A DNA stretch of 64,000 bases from Mucilaginibacter conchicola (lineage in GTDB: Bacteria; Bacteroidota; Bacteroidia; Sphingobacteriales; Sphingobacteriaceae): the NCBI RefSeq assembly GCF_003432115.1, contig NZ_QWDC01000001.1:744001-808000 (forward strand). The letters are read 5' to 3'. The translations under genes were made by a program, and so were the position numbers. This document shows, one piece after another, positions 35,222 to 43,287 of the stretch. Every line of letters starts with the position of its first letter. Positions within the stretch are counted from its first letter, which is position 1. The notes beneath the pieces are model-generated. The model was not told where the DNA came from. It was given only the letters and a program-made list of their open reading frames with translations, and made no database searches.

Positions 35222-35636
35222 TTGTGGTGAGGGGTTGCGTACCTACGGCACGCAAGAAATAATTGGGTTGGTTTCTACAAAGCGGTAGCTCCTACGGAGC
35301 AAGATTGGTGGCAAATAAGATTGCCGGCCACACCGCTAAATGTTGCGTACCTATGGCACGCATTGGCTTTTGATGTTGCTTTGCTACCGACCTTAAGCTC
35401 CTACGGAGCTAAATCAAACACTGAACATTATCGTATCTATCGGCCAAAACGTCAAAAAGAAAATGCCCATCGGAGCATCAGGTTGGTAGTAATTAATTAA
35501 AGGATTTTCTTTGGATGTTAATTACAAAAGCCTTAGGAAACTAAATCTTCCTTAGGATAAAAAAGAAAATGCTCCATCGGAGCATCAGGTCGGTAGTAAT
35601 AGGTAAACGGAGATCTTCGTGCCGTAGGTACGAAAC
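35222..35636. repeat. Cluster of short palindromes (GCTCCTACGGAGC type)
   Basis: A 520-base gene-free stretch packed with short palindromic or near-palindromic units: TGCGTACC(T)ACGGCACGCA near 35228 and 35344, AGCTCCTACGGAGC near 35288 and 35397, and two related blocks AAGAAAATGC(T)CCATCGGAGCATCAGG near 35457 and 35565, each followed by GGTNGGTAGTAAT. The units are of two kinds (TACGGCACGC and CCTACGGAGC) arranged in alternating order. Similar single units lie at 51960-52070. No ORF or RNA gene is seen; the region lies between the pirin promoter and the Crp-like gene. Confidence 0.8.
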
Positions 35637-35646
35637 TTCACGGGCA

Positions 35647-36228
35647 TTATTTCACCAAGGTCGTATTTAGCATCTTGCTCAAAAACTCAGGCGTTACACC
35701 AATGTATGATGCCACCTGCTTTTGAGGCAGAGAGCGGATAAGTGATGGATACAACTCGCAGAAATTAGCATAGCGTTCCATCGCGGCAAGGATGGTGTTA
35801 TCTATTTGGCGATGCTGGTAGGTGGCCAAAGCCTTTTGCGCCAACACCCGGTTAAAATGTTCAAACTTGGATATGTGGGCATTCAGTTCTTCAAAATCGG
35901 CTTTGCTTACGTAGAGCACTTCCGTTTCTTCTATGGCATCAATGCTGAGGCGGGCAGGTTCGCCGGTGAGGTAGCTGCGCATATCGGTTATCCACCAGCC
36001 GGTGGGGGCAAATTGCAGTACGTGTTCAGTGCCGTTCTTATCAACTGCATAACTGCGCAGGCATCCCGATATCACAAAGAGCGACCGGTTACTTACGTCG
36101 CCGGTCTCTAATAAAAACTGCTTTTTCTTTACCTTTTTATAATGGAAGCGGGAGATGATCTCCTGCTGCTCATCTGCAGAAAGTGAAACATATTTTGCGA
36201 TACCGTCTAATAAAAGCTGATGCTGCAT
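35647..36228 (-). CDS. Crp/Fnr-family transcriptional regulator
   Basis: A 193-residue regulator. An N-terminal cyclic-nucleotide-binding-type beta-roll (about 10-125; KKKQFLLETGDVSNRSLFVISGCLRSY) is followed by a C-terminal helix-turn-helix (PQKQVASYIGVTPEFLSKML). It lacks the cysteine cluster of Fnr and the full cAMP-binding set of Crp, so the signal is unknown. Start at 36228 (MQHQLLLDGIA) is used because the longer frame start at 36291 would run through the fabF end. Seventeen bases follow fabF, on the same strand. Confidence 0.86.
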   Translation of the reverse strand: MQHQLLLDGIAKYVSLSADEQQEIISRFHYKKVKKKQFLLETGDVSNRSLFVISGCLRSYAVDKNGTEHVLQFAPTGWWITDMRSYLTGEPARLSIDAIEETEVLYVSKADFEELNAHISKFEHFNRVLAQKALATYQHRQIDNTILAAMERYANFCELYPSLIRSLPQKQVASYIGVTPEFLSKMLNTTLVK

Positions 36229-36244
36229 AGGCGAATATACGCTT

Positions 36245-37483
36245 TTACACTTTCTTAAATACCGCAATACCGTTATGCCCGCCAAAGCCAAAAGTATTGC
36301 TTAGGGCAACATTTACCTGTTTGTCTATCGCTTCTTTAGTAACGATATGCAGATCGGCAGGTATTTCGGGATCAATAGTATGGGTATTGATAGTTGGCGG
36401 GATAATATTATCCTGGATAGCTTTAATAGATATGATAGCCTCAATAGCGCCCGCTGCACCTAAAAGGTGCCCCGTCATTGATTTGGTTGCGCTTATTGCG
36501 AAGTTCTTATTATCGGCAAACACTGCGTGGATTGCTTTTGATTCGCTCAGGTCGCCTACAGGGGTTGATGTGGCGTGAGCGTTTACGTAGTTTACGCTAT
36601 CTGCGTTAAGGCCGCCATCTTCAAGCGCCAGTTTCATACCGCGGATAGCACCTTTACCTTCGGGATGGGTGGCAGTGATGTGATATGCATCAGAGGTCAT
36701 GGCAGCGCCTGCAACCTCGGCGTAGATCTTAGCGCCGCGGGCTTTAGCGTGTTCGTATTCTTCCAGCACCAAAACACCTGCGCCCTCGCCCATTACAAAA
36801 CCATCACGTTCTACATCAAAGGGGCGTGACGCCGCTTCAGGAGAGTCGTTACGGGTTGATAATGCTTTCAGCGCGTTGTACCCACCTATAGATCCTTCGC
36901 TGATAGGCGCATCGGCACCACCGGTTACAATGATCTTGGCTTTTCCCCAACGGATGTAGTTCAAAGCATCCATAATTGAAGTATTAGCGGTAGCACATGC
37001 CGAAGCTGTAGAGAAATTTATCCCCATAAAACCGTATTTGATAGAGATAAGGCCCGATGCCATATTTACCAGTGTTTTAGGGATAAAGAAAGGGTTAAAA
37101 TGCGGCGTATGGTCTGTGGCAGCATACCCACGCATTTGTTCCTCAAAAGTGATAAAACCACCCTGTGCCGAGCCTAATATCACACCTATATCAAACGGAT
37201 CTACGGTGGTAATATCAAAACCGGAATCTTCAACAGCTTGTTTGGCCGCGGCTAAAGCATATTGTGTATAAAGGTCGCTGCGTTTTACTTCGTTACGATC
37301 AAGAACATCCGCAGGGTTAAAACCTTTTACTTCGCAGGCAAAATGGGTTTTAAAATACTCTGCATTAAAATGGGTAATGGCAGCTGCATTGCTACGGCCA
37401 TTCACTATGTTATCCCAAAAGTTTTTTATATCGTTTCCGGCCGGCGATATCACACCAAGGCCTGTAATAACAACTCTCTTCAT
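36245..37483 (-). CDS. fabF: Beta-ketoacyl-ACP synthase II
   Basis: A 413-residue condensing enzyme of fatty-acid elongation in the cytoplasm. It starts MKRVVITGLGVISPAGND and has the catalytic Cys in FSTASACATANTS, the first His in VNAHATSTPVGD and the second in KSMTGHLLGAAGA, with the FGFGGHNG end block. Length is normal for FabF. The start at 37483 is chosen over 37495 for family fit. No acpP or other fab gene is beside it, as in many Bacteroidota. It sits upstream of the Crp-like regulator in the same direction. Confidence 0.95.
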   Translation of the reverse strand: MKRVVITGLGVISPAGNDIKNFWDNIVNGRSNAAAITHFNAEYFKTHFACEVKGFNPADVLDRNEVKRSDLYTQYALAAAKQAVEDSGFDITTVDPFDIGVILGSAQGGFITFEEQMRGYAATDHTPHFNPFFIPKTLVNMASGLISIKYGFMGINFSTASACATANTSIMDALNYIRWGKAKIIVTGGADAPISEGSIGGYNALKALSTRNDSPEAASRPFDVERDGFVMGEGAGVLVLEEYEHAKARGAKIYAEVAGAAMTSDAYHITATHPEGKGAIRGMKLALEDGGLNADSVNYVNAHATSTPVGDLSESKAIHAVFADNKNFAISATKSMTGHLLGAAGAIEAIISIKAIQDNIIPPTINTHTIDPEIPADLHIVTKEAIDKQVNVALSNTFGFGGHNGIAVFKKV

Positions 37484-37544
37484 ATCAATATGCATTGCTA
37501 AAAGTCGGCCAAAAAGTTTAGGGGAGCCGGCGCAATTCGCGGCG

Positions 37545-37552
37545 CAAAGGTA
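37545..37552 (-). promoter_or_regulatory. -7 box upstream of fabF
   Basis: On the minus strand TACCTTTG, exact TAnnTTTG, about 60 bases before the fabF ATG, giving a leader of some 55 bases. Confidence 0.45.
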
Positions 37553-37650
37553 AACAAGTATGGCATTAAAAACATAGGCTTAACGCGAACTTTATTTACA
37601 GGTTAACCCAATTAACTTAAAATAGTAAATTCGCCCCAAAATATTAAGCC

Positions 37651-37911
37651 ATGCAAGAGCCATTTGACGTATTGGTTAGCGGGGTTGTGTACTCCGTTTT
37701 CCCCGAAGAAGATAACATTTATACCATATTTAAAGCCGGCGAAGAGTTTGGTAAAATTGAGAAGGATACCGAGAACGTTTGGATAATGCTGAACCCTGAG
37801 ACCGAAACCCCAATGTTTGGCGACATACCTGAGGTTGATGCCATTGGCCAGGCCATTACCAATTACGTACCCGAAGAAGAGGATGATGAGGACGAGGCAG
37901 AAGATGAGTAA
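37651..37911 (+). CDS. Small acidic conserved-type protein
   Basis: An 86-residue cytoplasmic protein with an ordered first part (MQEPFDVLVSGVVYSVFPEEDNIYTIF, then EKDTENVWIMLNPETE) and a strongly acidic tail (EEEDDEDEAEDE). Not recognised as a named family. The reading frame and codon use look normal, and a near-match to TAnnTTTG (TAAATTCG) lies at 37624. It sits alone between fabF and the NIPSNAP gene. Function unknown. Confidence 0.6.
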   Translation: MQEPFDVLVSGVVYSVFPEEDNIYTIFKAGEEFGKIEKDTENVWIMLNPETETPMFGDIPEVDAIGQAITNYVPEEEDDEDEAEDE

Positions 37912-37952
37912 ATCTTTTATATATTAGGGCAACCTCTTTAAACCCCTAAATA

Positions 37953-38741
37953 ATGAAAAGACGTTCGTTTGTTAAGCAATCCCTTATTGGCGGGGCGGTT
38001 GCTGCCGTTACCCCTTCTTTAGCTATGTCGCAACCTAAAACAGCCGCTGTTGAATATTATGAATTGCGTGTTTATACTTTTAAGGATGAACGCCAGCAAA
38101 AACTCACAGAAGATTTTTACCGCGATGTTTTTATCCCAACGATAAAGAAGGCTACAAATGAACCTGTAGGTGTGTTTACCGAGTTGGCACCAACCGGCCA
38201 AACCAAACTATTTGTGCTTTTGCCTTACAGCAACTTTGCACAAATAGACCATCTTTTCGATCAGTTAGAGAACAACAAAGATTACTGGACCAAAGGCGAA
38301 GCTTACCTGAATGCGCCTGCCAGCAACCCTGCTTTTGAGCAATTAGATACATCCATACTAAAAGCCTTTAAACACTCGCCGGTAAAAGAACTGCCTGCAC
38401 GCGAAGAAAGGATCTTTGAACTTCGCCAGTACAAAAGCGCTACCGAGGCAGCCGGTAAAAAGAAGATAGAGATGTTTAACGATAAAGGCGAAATAGACAT
38501 ATTTAAACGCCTTGGCTTTAAACCGGTATTTTTTGGAGAGACCGTTGCCGGCGATAACCGCCCTAACCTTACCTACATGGTTACTTTTAAGAACATGGAT
38601 GATAAGGCCGCACATTGGAAATCGTTTGTGGATGATGCCGAGTGGAAAAAGATAAGCGCCCCGGCCGATTATGCTGATGCCTTGTTGGTTTCAAAGATCA
38701 CATCAACCATGCTAAAACCTACGGCATACTCGCTAATATAG
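37953..38741 (+). CDS. NIPSNAP-family protein with Tat-type signal
   Basis: A 262-residue protein. It starts MKRRSFVKQSLIGGAVAAVTPSLAMS, a twin-arginine-like signal with RRSF, so it is probably exported folded. Two NIPSNAP ferredoxin-like repeats follow: YYELRVYTFKDE at about 34 and IFELRQYKSATE at about 155. The family's biochemical role is unknown. Separated from the acidic protein by 41 bases and from the SDR gene by 53. Confidence 0.87.
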   Translation: MKRRSFVKQSLIGGAVAAVTPSLAMSQPKTAAVEYYELRVYTFKDERQQKLTEDFYRDVFIPTIKKATNEPVGVFTELAPTGQTKLFVLLPYSNFAQIDHLFDQLENNKDYWTKGEAYLNAPASNPAFEQLDTSILKAFKHSPVKELPAREERIFELRQYKSATEAAGKKKIEMFNDKGEIDIFKRLGFKPVFFGETVAGDNRPNLTYMVTFKNMDDKAAHWKSFVDDAEWKKISAPADYADALLVSKITSTMLKPTAYSLI

Positions 38742-38794
38742 ATCTGTACAAACACTTCCGCCCATCAGGGGTTGTTTAATAAATAACCTTGAGG

Positions 38795-39772
38795 ATGAAA
38801 GAGATCAGATTAAAAGGGAAAACCATCGTTATAACCGGCGCATCAAGCGGTGCAGGCCGTGCCGCCGCCGTTGAATTTTCGCAACATCAGCCAAATTTAG
38901 TACTGGCTTCCCGCAATTTAGAAGCGCTTGAAGAAGTGGCCAACGAGTGCCGCGAATTTGGTGCCGATGTACTTACCGTAGAAACAGACGTTACCGACCC
39001 AAAAGCTGTTATAGCTTTAGCAAATGCCGCTAACGACTGGCATAACCGCCTTGATATTTGGATAAACAACGCAGGCGTTTTAGCAGCCGGCGATTTTGAC
39101 AGCACCCCTATCGAGGTGCATGAACAAGTAATAAAGACCAATCTGCTGGGCTATATGAATGGCGCACATGCAGCCATGCCTTTCTTTAAAGCGCAGGAAC
39201 ATGGTGTATTGATTAATAATATATCGGTAGGTGGTTACCTGCCGGTACCTTACGGTGCAGGTTACTCGGCCAGTAAATTTGGAATAACCGGATTTACAGA
39301 AGCATTGAGAGGGGAACTAAGCCAATGGCCCGAGATACACGTATGTGACCTGTACCCTGCCTTTTTAGATACACCGGGCATACAACACGCAGGTAACTAT
39401 ACCGGTAAGCAATTAAAACCTGCCCCGCCCGTGTATGATCCCAAACGCTTGGCCGAAGCGATGGTGAACGTTGCTAACGACCCGCAGAACAGCACTTACG
39501 TGGGCAGCACATCTGTATTGTTAAAAATATCGCACGCTTTATTCCCAGGATTGACTACCAAACTGACGGGCGCGATAATGCGCAGGTATTTGAAAAAAGC
39601 CGCTCCTATCCAATCAACCAGTGGCAACGTGTTCAACACCGTAAATTATGGTATGGCACCTTATGGCGGGTTCGGTATTGCCGGCAAACCGAGGGCACAC
39701 CGAAAATACATTGCAGCAGGTTTAGCTACGGGGCTGATAGCCGGCGTATGTTTAACCTTGTTTAGGAAATAA
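38795..39772 (+). CDS. SDR-family oxidoreductase
   Basis: A 325-residue short-chain dehydrogenase/reductase. The dinucleotide motif TGASSGAGRAAAVEF is at residues 14-28, NNAG in WINNAGVLA, and the active-site YxxxK in GAGYSASKFGITG, with an upstream Ser in INNISVGGY. A hydrophobic C-terminal tail of about 20 residues (YIAAGLATGLIAGVCLTLF) may anchor it to the membrane, an extension not usual in plain SDRs. Substrate unknown. The ATG at 38795 is taken over an upstream TTG. Confidence 0.9.
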   Translation: MKEIRLKGKTIVITGASSGAGRAAAVEFSQHQPNLVLASRNLEALEEVANECREFGADVLTVETDVTDPKAVIALANAANDWHNRLDIWINNAGVLAAGDFDSTPIEVHEQVIKTNLLGYMNGAHAAMPFFKAQEHGVLINNISVGGYLPVPYGAGYSASKFGITGFTEALRGELSQWPEIHVCDLYPAFLDTPGIQHAGNYTGKQLKPAPPVYDPKRLAEAMVNVANDPQNSTYVGSTSVLLKISHALFPGLTTKLTGAIMRRYLKKAAPIQSTSGNVFNTVNYGMAPYGGFGIAGKPRAHRKYIAAGLATGLIAGVCLTLFRK

Positions 39773-39785
39773 TTAGAAATTGCAG

Positions 39786-39810
39786 AGGGCCGGTTTATCC
39801 GGCCTTTATT
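39786..39810. terminator. Hairpin between convergent genes
   Basis: Arms GGCCGG and CCGGCC around TTTAT, flanked by A/T-rich tails, just after the SDR stop and at the end of the minus-strand GNAT gene. It can end both. Confidence 0.75.
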
Positions 39811-40483
39811 TGCCTAATACGTAGCCCAGCATAGGTACACGGGTTTTAAAACCAATGCGCTCGTAAACACTTACAGCACCTGCGTTTTCCTGCAACACAT
39901 GCAGGAATGGAATTTTGCCTGCGCCAATTATTCGCTTTATCTGTTCTGTCAATAGTTTGGCAGCATAACCGCGGCCTGTGTGTTCCGGATGGGTACAAAC
40001 GGCGCTTATTTCTACGTAAGGCAGCGGTTGCATGCGGTGACCGGCCATAGCAACCAGCTTGCCATCGCTTATAACGCCCGTGTAGTTACTAAACTCAATG
40101 GTACGCTGCAGAAACGGACCGGGGTTGGTTAACTTTGTCAGCGTAAGCATTTCATCGATATGTTCGTTGGCAAGGTCGCTTAACAGGCTGTTCATTTGAG
40201 CTGCAGGCGTATCGCCCTCGTAAACCATCTGGAACATTTTAAAATGCCTCAACACTTTCAACCCTTCAGGGATAGCTACTTCATTGCGGGAAAAGATCAC
40301 AAAAACGCTTTCATCGGGCATATTATTGATCAACGCAGCAAACTCGTCTGCCGAGTTATCTTTCATACCGGCAAAAGGTGCTACATCCTGCTGAAAGTAA
40401 AATGCGGTGTCATCGCCAACGGCAAAATGTTTGTTGCCTGAAGTTAGCGCGCTATAGATGGGATTATCAAGTACGTGTGTCAT
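39806..40483 (-). CDS. GNAT-family N-acetyltransferase (FR47-like)
   Basis: A 225-residue protein with its catalytic GNAT domain in the C-terminal half: VEISAVCTHPEHTGRGYAAKLL (acetyl-CoA loop HTGRGYA), then IPFLHVLQENAGAVSVYERIGF. The first 100 residues are a less conserved extension, as in FR47-type proteins. The start at 40483 (MTHVLDN) is placed next to the promoter box at 40493-40500. Substrate cannot be predicted. Confidence 0.87.
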   Translation of the reverse strand: MTHVLDNPIYSALTSGNKHFAVGDDTAFYFQQDVAPFAGMKDNSADEFAALINNMPDESVFVIFSRNEVAIPEGLKVLRHFKMFQMVYEGDTPAAQMNSLLSDLANEHIDEMLTLTKLTNPGPFLQRTIEFSNYTGVISDGKLVAMAGHRMQPLPYVEISAVCTHPEHTGRGYAAKLLTEQIKRIIGAGKIPFLHVLQENAGAVSVYERIGFKTRVPMLGYVLGK

Positions 40484-40492
40484 GGTAAGGCG

Positions 40493-40500
40493 CAAACTTA
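40493..40500 (-). promoter_or_regulatory. -7 box of the FR47-like GNAT gene
   Basis: On the minus strand TAAGTTTG, exact TAnnTTTG, nine bases before the ATG at 40483, giving a near-leaderless message. Confidence 0.5.
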
Positions 40501-40651
40501 AAAGATAGCTTGCACAAAGGCAATCGGCTTATTAATTATTACGGTTGCGTGGCTTTACGTAAGGGTTAATTCGTTAATAAATAAGCTAAAAATAGCTTTT
40601 GGGAATATATGCATCGTGGGTATTTTTAGATAAATCTAATCAATTCTCACA

Positions 40652-41572
40652 ATGCTCACAGACAATTCAAAATCACTACCTAAAGGCTTCGTGCGGCTGG
40701 GTGGCTCACAGGCAGAAATTGCCCAACAACTTGGCCCGCTGGCCGACCTGGTTGGCACATGGCGCGGCAACAGCGGCTGGAATATAATAGCCGTACCATC
40801 AAACACTAATGGCGTTGCAGGTTTTAAACTGCTGGTTCAGAACTATTCTGAAACCATCACTTTTACCCCTATCAGCGCTCCGGTACCTAACCGTGGCGGT
40901 GTTGATATGCAGTTTATTACAGGGCTAATGTATGATCTTACCATTACCGATAATGCCACCGAAGGCATCCTGCACCTGGAGAACGGCATGTGGCTTTACA
41001 TGGCCGATATACAAAAGCAACCTGATAAAAGCGATGATCCTTTTAAAGCGACTGCCCCTGTAGAACATACCTTTACCATCGCGCGCCAGGCCAGCATACC
41101 TCATGGTGATGTGGTGATTGCGCTTGGCGATGCAACAACATCAACAGGTGCACCTGCATACCCGCCAATTAACGCTGTACCGGCTGATATTGGCAAACCT
41201 ACAATGGTAGGTTACCTTGACCCGTATATCTATACCGGTTTCCCGCGCGACCAGTTCTCGGCAGCAGACCCTAATATGATGCTTCAGAATGCAATAGCCG
41301 GCCAGAATATCGGCAACGTAACTAACATAAGTGTTGACACCTTGAATAAAGGCGGCACCATAGCCAACATCCCGTTTGTACAACAGGTGGTAGATCCTAC
41401 GCGCTTTGTTTCAAACCACTGGATACAGGATGTAACCCTTGCTGATGGTACCACATTTAAACAGCTGCAATATGCACAGCAGGCAGATCTCAACTTTTTG
41501 CCTAAACTGGGCGGTGTGCCCGGCGTTATTATGTGGCCGCACGTAAACGTAAATACCTTAAGAAAACAATAA
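40652..41572 (+). CDS. Heme-binding beta-barrel (nitrobindin-like) protein
   Basis: A 306-residue protein. The first part has LADLVGTWRGNSGWNIIAVP, the GxWxG start of the fatty-acid-binding/nitrobindin barrel, followed by strands with HLENGMWLYMAD. The chain is longer than THAP4-type nitrobindin (about 160), with an extra region after residue 190 rich in asparagine and proline. The N-terminus MLTDNSKSLPKGFV has no signal peptide. A bidirectional terminator follows. Function is inferred only from the fold. Confidence 0.7.
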   Translation: MLTDNSKSLPKGFVRLGGSQAEIAQQLGPLADLVGTWRGNSGWNIIAVPSNTNGVAGFKLLVQNYSETITFTPISAPVPNRGGVDMQFITGLMYDLTITDNATEGILHLENGMWLYMADIQKQPDKSDDPFKATAPVEHTFTIARQASIPHGDVVIALGDATTSTGAPAYPPINAVPADIGKPTMVGYLDPYIYTGFPRDQFSAADPNMMLQNAIAGQNIGNVTNISVDTLNKGGTIANIPFVQQVVDPTRFVSNHWIQDVTLADGTTFKQLQYAQQADLNFLPKLGGVPGVIMWPHVNVNTLRKQ

Positions 41573-41573
41573 T

Positions 41574-41611
41574 CAAAAAAGGCCCTCAATTATTATTGAG
41601 GGCCTTTTTAA
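41574..41611. terminator. Bidirectional terminator
   Basis: Perfect arms AAAAAGGCCCTCAAT and ATTGAGGGCCTTTTT around TATT, between convergent genes. A strong intrinsic terminator in both directions. Confidence 0.92.
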
Positions 41612-41613
41612 TT

Positions 41614-43050
41614 TTAGAAATCCACCGAATACCGTGTGGATACGCGCAGATAAGGATACCTTTTATTTACGTCGGGGTGTTCATCGTATTTGCCCCGCAA
41701 AAACAAATAGCCGGGCTCTGCAGCAAGCGAAAGGCTTTTGTTAAAGGCGTATCGTATCTCGCTGGTTACAGTATGTAAAAAATAGTGCGATTTATTACCG
41801 TTAACCGTGTAGAGCCAGCCGCCACGATAATCAACACTGTAAAAAAACTTATTGGCAAAATTTAGTCCTGCGCCACCGTTTATGCCAAAGCCCGAGGTAT
41901 AATCATAGTTGCGCCCGTTGGCAACATAAGTATTGGGCACAGCCGCCAGCAACGTTGGCCCCAGCCCTACGTTAGTATTAAAGGTGAGTTTTTTGCTGGC
42001 CTCAAAAGTTGAGTATAGGTTAGCTTTAACACTTTGTCCGCCATAAAAGAAAGCTTCGTTACTTATATAATCATAGTTGGCTGATAGGATGATCAAATGC
42101 TGTAGATCGCGGTTTGAGCGGATCTCCCACCCGGCTAACGAACCAGAAACACTTAGCATATTAACCAACGAGCTGTCATCCTGCCCCATCTCCACGTTAA
42201 TGTAGATGTTACTGAAAGGTGTGCGGTAATCTTTGTAGCGGTTACCGTACATCAGTTTTGCCCTACCGAACAAGCCCGTTTTGCCTTTACCGCTTCCGTT
42301 ACCTGTAATACTGCTAAAGCGGCGTGCACCAAGATCAAACTCTGCTGATACCTGCGATGAGTCGCGATCTGCAGGGTTACCGTAAACCTTGCCCCACTTA
42401 CCATCGAGCAAACGGTTTAAACCATTCATGGGGTTTGTTAAAAACGCAGCTATCTCTTCCATTTGGCGTCCAAAACCACGGTGGCGATTATTCACTATCT
42501 TGTTCGACAGGCGGTAGCTCATCTCGCCCAAAACTATACCGCCAAAGCTTGTGTTGATAAAATCGTTTGGAGAGGGCCGCTCGTTCTCGCCAAAGGTTTC
42601 CCAAAAGTAACTGCCCGCAACAGCTGCCGGTGCCGATTGCCAGAAAGTATAACCATTACTCCTGAACGAGCTAAAGTACAAACTCCCCTGGTAAGGGTGC
42701 CCAAACTGGTTGGTACGGAAAATATCCTGATCCCATTGCCAACTACCGGGATTAAGGTTTCGCCAGATGGTAGCGCCCGTTACATTTGAGTACGGTGCAT
42801 GCACAATAAATTTGCCGTAGCTAAACGGAATAGCCTGTGCCAGCCCCCACTCTGCTGCGGCCCTGCCAAAACGTTTGGTGGTATCGGGTACGGTTCCAAA
42901 AAAAGGCGTGCGCCTGCGCTTTATGGGTTTGGCGGTGGTATCGTTTATTAATTTTTGCGCATCCTGGGCTCGCTGCGCAAAGGTTTCTACCGGCATAAAC
43001 AGGCTTGCTGCTATGGATAAAATAAAGAGGCGGCTAAGTAAAAATTTCAA
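41614..43050 (-). CDS. DUF3943 outer-membrane protein
   Basis: A 478-residue outer-membrane protein of DUF3943, a Bacteroidota family without known function. Signal peptide MKFLLSRLFILSIAASLFMPVETFA. The domain includes WDQDIFRTNQFGHPYQGSLYF, a highly ordered block, SPNDFINTSFGGIVLGEM, and LTNPMNGLNRLLDGKWG. The rest is beta-strand-rich up to the terminal phenylalanine (VSTRYSVDF), as for a barrel. No operon partner. Confidence 0.87.
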   Translation of the reverse strand: MKFLLSRLFILSIAASLFMPVETFAQRAQDAQKLINDTTAKPIKRRRTPFFGTVPDTTKRFGRAAAEWGLAQAIPFSYGKFIVHAPYSNVTGATIWRNLNPGSWQWDQDIFRTNQFGHPYQGSLYFSSFRSNGYTFWQSAPAAVAGSYFWETFGENERPSPNDFINTSFGGIVLGEMSYRLSNKIVNNRHRGFGRQMEEIAAFLTNPMNGLNRLLDGKWGKVYGNPADRDSSQVSAEFDLGARRFSSITGNGSGKGKTGLFGRAKLMYGNRYKDYRTPFSNIYINVEMGQDDSSLVNMLSVSGSLAGWEIRSNRDLQHLIILSANYDYISNEAFFYGGQSVKANLYSTFEASKKLTFNTNVGLGPTLLAAVPNTYVANGRNYDYTSGFGINGGAGLNFANKFFYSVDYRGGWLYTVNGNKSHYFLHTVTSEIRYAFNKSLSLAAEPGYLFLRGKYDEHPDVNKRYPYLRVSTRYSVDF

Positions 43051-43249
43051 TATCTGGGCAGTTTTGAGGTAAACAAATCAATAACGTGATGTTAAATAAA
43101 TCACCAACAAAACCTATAATCACTTATGCCTCAAAATAGTTTTTAAAATTTATCACCAATATGTAATTGTTGTTACACTCAATTTCTTTACAAGGGCAAA
43201 TAATTTTATTCTAAGTAGAATTTGCTATTTACTGTTTGCTAAGTTTTTT

Positions 43250-43257
43250 TATTTTTG
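43250..43257 (+). promoter_or_regulatory. -7 box upstream of the PAS histidine kinase
   Basis: TATTTTTG, exact TAnnTTTG, 30 bases before the TTG at 43288. A start of transcription near 43264 supports the TTG codon as the translation start more than the later ATG at 43318. Confidence 0.45.
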
Positions 43258-43287
43258 AGAGGGTATTAATAAGCTATAACAGATCAA

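Noticed and set aside
35222..35636. Repeated blocks as a CRISPR array
   Set aside because: Repeat length, spacing and orientation vary, and the units are palindromes; no cas genes nearby.
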